From assembly GCA_947629125.1 (NCBI GenBank), contig CANRCO010000035.1, positions 1 through 10,894 on the forward strand: a DNA stretch of 10,894 bases. The letters are read 5' to 3'. Shown here one piece after another: positions 6,071 to 10,894 of the stretch. A program made the translations under genes and the position numbers. Numbering within the stretch: position 1 is the stretch's first letter; every line of letters begins with the position of its first letter. A model generated the notes under the pieces. The model worked only from the letters and a program-made list of their open reading frames with translations, was not told the DNA's origin and ran no database searches. The DNA is from an uncultured Bacilli bacterium. GTDB lineage: Bacteria; Bacillota_I; Bacilli_A; RF39; UBA660.

Positions 6071-6098
6071 TTGCCAAAAAGCTAAATTTTGGTATAAT
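6071..6098 (+). promoter_or_regulatory. Promoter of surface paralog 2 and its leader
   Basis: TTGCCA (6071-6076), 16-nt spacer, TATAAT (6093-6098), matching the spacing of the paralog 1 promoter. The leader ribosome-binding site GAGAGG follows at 6110-6115. Confidence 0.7.
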
Positions 6099-6124
6099 GT
6101 AAATGATAAGAGAGGTATGGAACT

Positions 6125-6209
6125 ATGAATCATAATATAAATCGGGGGGGGGTATTTTAATAAACAAATAGAATACCTCAAAGCCTTAGTAGGTGAAATA
6201 CATGAGTAG
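6125..6209 (+). CDS. Phase-variable leader ORF of paralog 2 (out of frame in this assembly)
   Basis: ATG 6125 is 9 nt after GAGAGG. The ORF starts MNHNIN and runs into G9 (6144-6152). As assembled it stops at TAA 6158-6160. In the 8-G or 11-G frame it continues GGYFNKQIEYLKALVGEIHE to TAG 6207-6209, overlapping the main gene (ATG 6202) by 8 nt. Against copy 1 the 3' part differs by V/I, R/K, T/A, V/I and Y/H changes and one deleted codon, so the frame is kept although the bases have diverged. The main gene's Shine-Dalgarno AGGTGA (6191-6196) lies within it. A purely regulatory leader or a short functional peptide are both possible. Confidence 0.55.
6144..6152 (+). repeat. Homopolymer tract G9 (candidate contingency tract, copy 2)
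   Basis: Nine G at the same codon position as in copy 1. GGGGTATT (6149-6156) can pair with AATACCTC (6172-6179) over 8 bp with a 15-nt loop, as in copy 1. Confidence 0.85.
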
Positions 6210-7395
6210 CCTAAAGAAATTTGATTATCGAATCAAAGATAATCGTAAACGTAATATTTTTTTATGTGGAATAATTTTAGTAGTAATTACAATAGTTGGA
6301 GTAAAACTATATCAAAGTAAAGCTGAATTTACTGGTACATCTAGTGAACTAAATTTAGCAAATGGTAGTGTTGTAATTCCTGGTACTTATTATTTGAAAG
6401 AGTTAGCTAAAACAAGTAATGAATTAGTCTATGATGAAACAGTTGATAACAACTTAAGGTATATTGGAAAAGACCCAAATAACTATGTCGAATTCAATGA
6501 AGAATTATGGCGCATTATCGGAGTGATGAATAATATTGAAGATGGAACAGGTAAAAAAGAAAGTAGAATTAAATTAATAAGAAACGAATCATTAGGTCAA
6601 TTTAATTGGGACAATAAACAACCTGGAATAGGTTCCTCAATAAATAATTATGGAAGTAATGATTGGTTGGATTCTCAATTAATGATGATGTTAAATCCAG
6701 TTGATGTAGTAAAAGAAAATTGGCAAAATACAGCTAAATCAAATTATGAAATTAATAGCGAAGGCTATGTATTAGATAGTAATAATCATAAAATTTATAA
6801 AGGAGTTGGTAGTTATTATAATCATGAAAAAGGTTATATACCAAATATAGTAACTATAACGGAAGAATTTACAGAAGAAGAAGTCGATTTTAGGGAAATT
6901 GGTTTAAAAGATGAAAGTAAAATATTAATTGATAGAGCAATATTCAATTTAGGTGTTATAACAAATGCAAAGTTAACTAACGAATATTATATAGATGAAA
7001 GAGGTGTAGGATTACCAAATGGAACGCAAAATAGAAAAACATTATGGACAGGTTATATTGGACTAATGTATCCCAGTGATTTTGGATTTGCTACAAGTGG
7101 TGGAACGAATAAAACTCGTTTAGAATGTTTAGCAATATCAACTAGTATTTGGAGTAATTCAGAAAATTCTGTATGTTATGTGAATAACTGGTTATATAAA
7201 CAAGAACAATATCAATGGACAATTTCGCCATATATTGTAGATTCTTATGATGCTATAAGTGTATATCCAACAGGTAGAACATGGGGCCATGTAGCTAATT
7301 CAAAAGATTATGTATATCCAGTTGTATACCTTAAACCATCTGTTAAAATAACTGGAGAAGGAACAAAAGAAAATCCATTTAAATTAAGTATTTAA
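6202..7395 (+). CDS. Membrane-anchored surface protein, paralog 2 of 2 (function unknown)
   Basis: Protein of 397 residues. The N-terminal 35 or so are almost identical to paralog 1 (SSLKKFDYRIKDNRKRN, then a hydrophobic segment), followed by the same order of blocks: NNLRYIGKDPNNYVEFN, ELWRIIGVMNN, KLIRNESLGQFNWDN, GSNDWLDSQLMMMLNP, IGLMYPSDFGFATSGG, a Cys pair (C309, C325), QWTISP and a KENPFKLSI tail. The middle (about 175-250) and the stretch after QWTISP differ strongly from paralog 1, and the VRPVLYLK motif has become VYPVVYLK. This pattern of conserved scaffold and diverged patches suggests selection for surface diversity. ATG 6202 has AGGTGA 5 nt upstream; GTG 6193 overlaps that site. 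The gene ends inside a strong terminator. Molecular function is not recognised. Confidence 0.85.
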   Translation: MSSLKKFDYRIKDNRKRNIFLCGIILVVITIVGVKLYQSKAEFTGTSSELNLANGSVVIPGTYYLKELAKTSNELVYDETVDNNLRYIGKDPNNYVEFNEELWRIIGVMNNIEDGTGKKESRIKLIRNESLGQFNWDNKQPGIGSSINNYGSNDWLDSQLMMMLNPVDVVKENWQNTAKSNYEINSEGYVLDSNNHKIYKGVGSYYNHEKGYIPNIVTITEEFTEEEVDFREIGLKDESKILIDRAIFNLGVITNAKLTNEYYIDERGVGLPNGTQNRKTLWTGYIGLMYPSDFGFATSGGTNKTRLECLAISTSIWSNSENSVCYVNNWLYKQEQYQWTISPYIVDSYDAISVYPTGRTWGHVANSKDYVYPVVYLKPSVKITGEGTKENPFKLSI

Positions 7396-7405
7396 TGGTT
7401 TTTTT
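7375..7405 (+). terminator. Intrinsic terminator overlapping the end of paralog 2
   Basis: CCATT/AATGG and AAAT/ATTT pair, with one bulged T, around loop TAAGT, followed by seven T (7399-7405). The hairpin includes the TAA stop codon (7393-7395). A second, weaker hairpin, AATAGGAA/TTTTCTATT, lies at 7407-7426. Confidence 0.75.
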
Positions 7406-7444
7406 CAATAGGAAAAATTTTCTATTTATTTAATAAACGAAATC

Positions 7445-7453
7445 TGTTATAAT
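7445..7453 (+). promoter_or_regulatory. Extended -10 promoter of ftsX
   Basis: TGTTATAAT is an extended -10 element like that of the CapA gene. The region 17 nt upstream (TTTATT) is a poor -35, which is acceptable for extended -10 promoters. Its presence indicates that ftsX is transcribed from here. Confidence 0.6.
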
Positions 7454-7486
7454 TTAATTAATAATGGAAGGAAGTTTATTGTAGTA

Positions 7487-8386
7487 ATGAAATTATTCAG
7501 AATTATTGGTAGAAGTATACGTGATTCATTTCGTAGTGTATTTCGTAATATTACCCTTAGTATGGCTTCAATTATATGTACAACAATTACTTTGATATTA
7601 GTCTCATTAGCGATAATTGTTTTATCTAATGTTAATTCATTTGCTAAAGAACTAGAAAGTAATTTAACTATTGTTGTATTCGTTAATAAAGATGCTGATG
7701 CTACTGGAGTTAAAAATGTTGAAAATGAAATAAATAATTTAGATAATATTGATTCTTTTACATATATAAGTAAAGATGAAATTAAAGCTGAAATGATGGA
7801 TGAATCTGCAATATTCAATGAAATAATGGGTAGTTGGACAGCAGAAAAAAATCCTTTACAAGATGAATTTAATATTAAAATAAAAGATATTAAAAAAATT
7901 GATGAAACAGCTAAAGATTTAGAAAAAATTGAAAATGTTAGTTATGTTAAATATGGCGAAGCTATTGTCAATAAAGTAGTTAAGGCTTTTGATTGGGTAG
8001 AAAAAGGTTCAATTATTGTTGTAGCTGCTTTAATCTTTGTAACTGTATTCTTAGTATCAAATACTATTCGCTTAACAATATTCTCTCGGCGAAATGAAAT
8101 TGAAATAATGCGTTTAGTTGGTACAAGTAATTTTGCAATTCGATTACCATTCTTATTTGAAGGTTTAATAATAGGTGTTTTAGGTTCAGCACTACCAATA
8201 ATTATTTCTGTTTATGGATACATATTTGGATTTAATAAATTAGGTGGTCATTTCTATACCAACATAATAACATTGATTAAACCATTACCATTTATCATTT
8301 ACTTATCAGCATTCCTTGCTTTTGTCGGAGCTGTAGTTGGAGTATTAGGTAGTGCAAGGTCAGTTAGAAAGTATTTGAAAATATGA
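7487..8386 (+). CDS. ftsX: FtsX, membrane component of the FtsEX cell-division complex
   Basis: Protein of 299 residues, the usual FtsX size. FtsX works with the ATPase FtsE to transmit a signal across the membrane to a peptidoglycan hydrolase at the septum. Four membrane segments are visible (about 22-46, 172-192, 218-242, 265-289), with a large outer loop between the first and second (about 47-165) that in the family binds the hydrolase coiled coil. The family signature is clear in RRNEIEIMRLVGTSNFAIRL then PFLFEGLIIGVLGSALP. GGAAGGAAG (7466-7474) lies 12 nt before ATG 7487, a long spacing, but no better start exists. It overlaps the next gene by 4 nt. The usual upstream ftsE is absent; a terminator and a new promoter sit there instead. 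Confidence 0.93.
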   Translation: MKLFRIIGRSIRDSFRSVFRNITLSMASIICTTITLILVSLAIIVLSNVNSFAKELESNLTIVVFVNKDADATGVKNVENEINNLDNIDSFTYISKDEIKAEMMDESAIFNEIMGSWTAEKNPLQDEFNIKIKDIKKIDETAKDLEKIENVSYVKYGEAIVNKVVKAFDWVEKGSIIVVAALIFVTVFLVSNTIRLTIFSRRNEIEIMRLVGTSNFAIRLPFLFEGLIIGVLGSALPIIISVYGYIFGFNKLGGHFYTNIITLIKPLPFIIYLSAFLAFVGAVVGVLGSARSVRKYLKI

Positions 8387-9597
8387 AAAAGTTAGGTTAT
8401 TTAATATTTGTAGTTTTTATTGTGGTAGCTTTAGTAGGTCCTCAGTGGATTGATGCTGCTAGTAAAACTTTAGGTGATTATGAAAAAGAATTAGCAAAAC
8501 TTGAAGGCCAAAAAAAAGAAAATAATGCTTTAACTGCATCAACTAAAAATAATATTGATAAAAAAAGACAAGAAATAACTGCTGCTAATAATGAAATAAC
8601 TAATAATGAAGCTCGCGTAGAAGCCGCTAAACAAAAGGTAGCAGAAAGTGAACAACAAATTGTAGAAGTTAATCAAGAATTAGATGAATTATTCCGCTTT
8701 TTCCAACTTACAAAAGGCGAAAATATATATTTAGAATATTTAGCTAATGCAAATAGTGTTAGTGATTTAATTGAACGGAGTGCCATTGTTGAACAACTTG
8801 CTGATTACCAAGATAGTGAATTAGCTCGTTTAAGAGAACTTATTCAAACTAATATTAAGTTACAAGAAGATTTAAAAAATGAAAATGTCGCTTTAGAAAA
8901 TTCTATTAAAACTTATGAACAAAAAATAACTGAATTAGAAGATTATTTAGATGAATTAGCTGATATTGGCTTGGATATTGATGAACAAATTAGTAGCCAA
9001 AAGAAATTAATTGCTCAATATAAAGCAGCTGGATGTAAATCTAGTGATTATGTTGAAACATGTTATTATAATAAATTAGTTAATGCTTCTGGATTTTTAC
9101 GTCCTTTAACTAGTGGTCGCGTTAATAGTTTATATGGTTATCGTACTAATCCAACACCTAAATTTCACACTGGTCTTGATTTAGGTGTACCTCAAGGAAC
9201 TAATGTTTATGCTGCTGCTCCTGGAGTAGTTGCGGCAGTAACTTATCATAGTAGTTGTGGAGGTAACCAAGTTTATTTACATCACAATGTTAATGGTAAA
9301 GCTTACACTACAAATTATGCCCATTTATTATCGATAAATGTTAAAGTTGGCGAACATGTAACTGCTTCAACAGTTATTGCTCAAAGTGGGGGCGGACCAT
9401 CAACTTGGTCATATGATAAATGTACAACAGGAGCTCATTTACATTATACGGTTGCTGATGGATATTATTTAGGAGTTGGAGCCAATGGTTATTCATCATA
9501 CACAACTTATAAAAATAAAACTACGCCGACTGGTAATGCTTCAATAACTGGTATAAAAAATCAAAAAGGCTATACATGGTCAACTCGCGTATTTTAA
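8383..9597 (+). CDS. Secreted coiled-coil murein hydrolase with M23 (LytM) domain, EnvC/PcsB-like partner of FtsX
   Basis: Protein of 404 residues. The signal peptide (about 1-25, KKLGYLIFVVFIVVALVG then IDA) is followed by a long Glu/Lys/Asn-rich coiled coil (about 28-215), with a helical hinge around ELFRFFQLTKGENIYLEYL. The C-terminal M23 metallopeptidase domain (about 235-375) has the zinc ligands in HTGLD (H262, D266) and HLH (H352, H354), plus H314 in NYAH. All catalytic positions are present, unlike E. coli EnvC, whose LytM domain is degenerate, so this is predicted to cut peptidoglycan itself. The ATGA overlap with ftsX points to translational coupling and to a direct FtsX-hydrolase pair, as for PcsB in streptococci (CHAP domain) and CwlO in Bacillus (NlpC/P60). 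A terminator follows. Confidence 0.9.
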   Translation: MKKLGYLIFVVFIVVALVGPQWIDAASKTLGDYEKELAKLEGQKKENNALTASTKNNIDKKRQEITAANNEITNNEARVEAAKQKVAESEQQIVEVNQELDELFRFFQLTKGENIYLEYLANANSVSDLIERSAIVEQLADYQDSELARLRELIQTNIKLQEDLKNENVALENSIKTYEQKITELEDYLDELADIGLDIDEQISSQKKLIAQYKAAGCKSSDYVETCYYNKLVNASGFLRPLTSGRVNSLYGYRTNPTPKFHTGLDLGVPQGTNVYAAAPGVVAAVTYHSSCGGNQVYLHHNVNGKAYTTNYAHLLSINVKVGEHVTASTVIAQSGGGPSTWSYDKCTTGAHLHYTVADGYYLGVGANGYSSYTTYKNKTTPTGNASITGIKNQKGYTWSTRVF

Positions 9598-9600
9598 GAT

Positions 9601-9626
9601 AAAACATTAATTATGTTTTTCTTTTT
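9601..9626 (+). terminator. Intrinsic terminator after the M23 hydrolase gene
   Basis: AAAACAT (9601-9607) pairs with ATGTTTT (9613-9619) around loop TAATT, followed by TCTTTTTT. It starts 3 nt past the stop codon. The stem is AT-rich but the T-run is long. Confidence 0.65.
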
Positions 9627-9660
9627 TATTAAATATATATTTTAGTAAAGGAGAGTTTAT

Positions 9661-10894
9661 TTGAAAAAAAGTAATTTTTTAGAAGGTGCTGTCTTTGCTA
9701 CTTTAGCTATTATAATTACTAAAGTAATAGGAGTCCTTTATGTCATTCCTTTTTATCGAATGGTGGGGACTCAAGGTGGAGCCTTATACGGTTATGCTTA
9801 TAATATTTATAATTTATTTTTAATTATCTCTTCAGCAGGGATACCTTTAGCTATAAGTAAATTAACTAGTGAAATAATCGCTTTAAAGCAAGATAATAAA
9901 AAAGAGTATATGTTTAGCATTGCTCAAAAAAGTTTATTTTCTTTTTCGGTTGTATGCTTTTTGCTTTGCTTTTGTTTTGCTAATCAAATAGCTTATTTTA
10001 TAGTAGGAGATTTAAATGGCGCTAATTCTTTAAAAGATGTTGCATTTGTTTTAAGATGTGTATCTTTTGCTTTATTAATTGTTCCTAATTTAAGTATTAA
10101 TCGCGGCTATTTACAAGGACATAAATATATCCAAGTTGCTTCTTTTAGTCAAGTTTTAGAACAATTTATTCGAATTATTGTTATTCTTTTAGGTTCATTT
10201 CTTGTTTTATACGTCTTTCATTCTAGTATTCGTAATGCTGTTGGAGTAGCAGTTTTAGGAGCAGCAGTTTCGGCTTTTGTAACTTACATTTATTTAGCCT
10301 ACCGAAAAAGTAAAATAAAAAAAGCTCCCGTTACGCAAGAATTAACAAAAGAAGAAAAAAAAGAAGTAAGAAAAAAAATAATTCATTATTGTATACCATT
10401 TGTTATTATTAGTGTTGCTAATCATTTATATAATACAACGGATATGATTTTGTTAATAAAGGGTTTAAAAATGGTTGGATTCTCCGGTATTGATATTGAA
10501 ACTATTAGTGGAATATTTACTACTTGGGGCAATAAATTAATTAGTATTGTTACAGCAATATCTACTGGTTTAGTTATTAGTTTAATTCCCCATGTTGTAT
10601 CAAGTTATACTTTAAAGAAAACAAATGAAGTAAATAGATACTTTAATAAAGCCTTAAGAATGTTATTATTTGTGGTTTTACCAATTGCTTTATTAACGAG
10701 TATTTTTGCAAAAGAAATATGGTCGATTTTCTACAGTGCTAATAAATTTGGTCCAATAATTATGAAATATTTCTTTATCGTTGCATTTATTGATGGAGTC
10801 TTTACGGTTATGTGTTCAACTTTGAATTCTTTAAATAAATTTAAATTTATCTATTTAGTTGTTTTAATCGGTTTAGGTTTAAATGCTTTATTAG
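9661..10894 (+). CDS. MurJ/SpoVB/YtgP-type lipid flippase, MOP superfamily (3' end outside window)
   Basis: The first 411 codons are present and the gene is open at the window end. The start is TTG 9661, with GGAGAG (9650-9655) 5 nt upstream and no competing ATG. The protein is a multi-span membrane transporter: NFLEGAVFATLAIIITKVIG and VIPFYRMVG at the N-terminus, then SAGIPLAISKL and NRGYLQGHKY, which are typical of the polysaccharide-export branch (SpoVB, YtgP/MurJ) of the MOP superfamily. At least ten hydrophobic segments are readable; family members have 14 and about 500-540 residues, so roughly a quarter is missing. The likely role is flipping lipid-linked peptidoglycan precursor (lipid II) to the outer face. 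SpoVB, YtgP and YabM cannot be told apart by eye. The context of PBP, FtsX and hydrolase supports a wall role. Confidence 0.88.
   Translation, partial: MKKSNFLEGAVFATLAIIITKVIGVLYVIPFYRMVGTQGGALYGYAYNIYNLFLIISSAGIPLAISKLTSEIIALKQDNKKEYMFSIAQKSLFSFSVVCFLLCFCFANQIAYFIVGDLNGANSLKDVAFVLRCVSFALLIVPNLSINRGYLQGHKYIQVASFSQVLEQFIRIIVILLGSFLVLYVFHSSIRNAVGVAVLGAAVSAFVTYIYLAYRKSKIKKAPVTQELTKEEKKEVRKKIIHYCIPFVIISVANHLYNTTDMILLIKGLKMVGFSGIDIETISGIFTTWGNKLISIVTAISTGLVISLIPHVVSSYTLKKTNEVNRYFNKALRMLLFVVLPIALLTSIFAKEIWSIFYSANKFGPIIMKYFFIVAFIDGVFTVMCSTLNSLNKFKFIYLVVLIGLGLNALL

Noticed and set aside
5936..6181. 81-residue minus-strand ORF
   Set aside because: It runs across the toxin leader, the promoters and the poly-G leader of paralog 2, and has no ribosome-binding site or recognisable domain. 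It is a shadow.
4452..7395. Diversity-generating retroelement targets
   Set aside because: The proteins end with an RPVLYL motif and diverged patches, but there is no reverse transcriptase, template repeat or IMH-like element here, and the differences are not confined to adenines.
7447..7818. 123-residue minus-strand ORF
   Set aside because: It is antisense to the start of ftsX and its promoter, and its composition reflects the reverse complement of a membrane protein.
1..10894. CRISPR array, tRNA, rRNA or insertion sequence
   Set aside because: No regularly spaced repeats, tRNA-like cloverleaf, rRNA sequence or transposase ORF was seen on either strand.

Overview
The window is AT-rich DNA from a low-GC Gram-positive bacterium. 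TGA is used only as a stop and TGG encodes Trp, so the code is standard rather than the Mycoplasma code. The gene content (class B PBP with PASTA domains, FtsX, an M23 hydrolase, a MurJ/SpoVB-type flippase, a collagen-like GPT-repeat protein) fits a walled member of the Bacilli/Clostridia, perhaps one of the uncultured gut Bacilli lineages. The lineage is an inference.

Layout. A collagen-like surface protein (753 to 85, minus) ends in a strong terminator. Divergently, a CapA-type protein (861-2057) and a PASTA-containing class B penicillin-binding protein (2146-4251) each have a promoter matching the sigma-70/sigma-A consensus. Next come two paralogous membrane-anchored surface proteins (4452-5690 and 6202-7395). 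Each is preceded by the same block: terminator-like hairpin, promoter, tiny leader ORF containing a run of nine G, then the main gene. After them lies a cell-wall and division segment: ftsX (7487-8386), overlapping by 4 nt a secreted coiled-coil/M23 peptidase (8383-9597), then a lipid II flippase-like gene that starts at TTG 9661 and runs off the window.

Two unannotated systems stand out. (1) Between the two paralogs, in 5738-6030, there is an apparent type I toxin-antitoxin module. A 25-residue hydrophobic peptide with a strong Shine-Dalgarno sequence is encoded on the minus strand. A convergently transcribed ~70-nt RNA with its own promoter and terminator lies on the plus strand. Both RNAs begin with the same ~30-nt element, which forms an inverted repeat in the DNA. 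The toxin mRNA can therefore fold its 5' end onto its 3' end, and the 5' hairpin of the antitoxin doubles as the toxin terminator. (2) Both paralogs have a 9-G tract inside a leader ORF. With 8 (or 11) G, the leader opens into a 27-28 codon frame conserved between the copies, ending 8 nt inside the main gene. With 9 G, as here, it stops early. This looks like a slipped-strand phase-variation switch acting through translational coupling.

The cell-surface genes may form one envelope-focused region, with peptidoglycan synthesis (PBP, flippase), controlled hydrolysis (FtsX with its M23 partner) and variable surface display (two paralogs, collagen-like protein). Everything here comes from reading the sequence by eye; no searches or folding programs were run.
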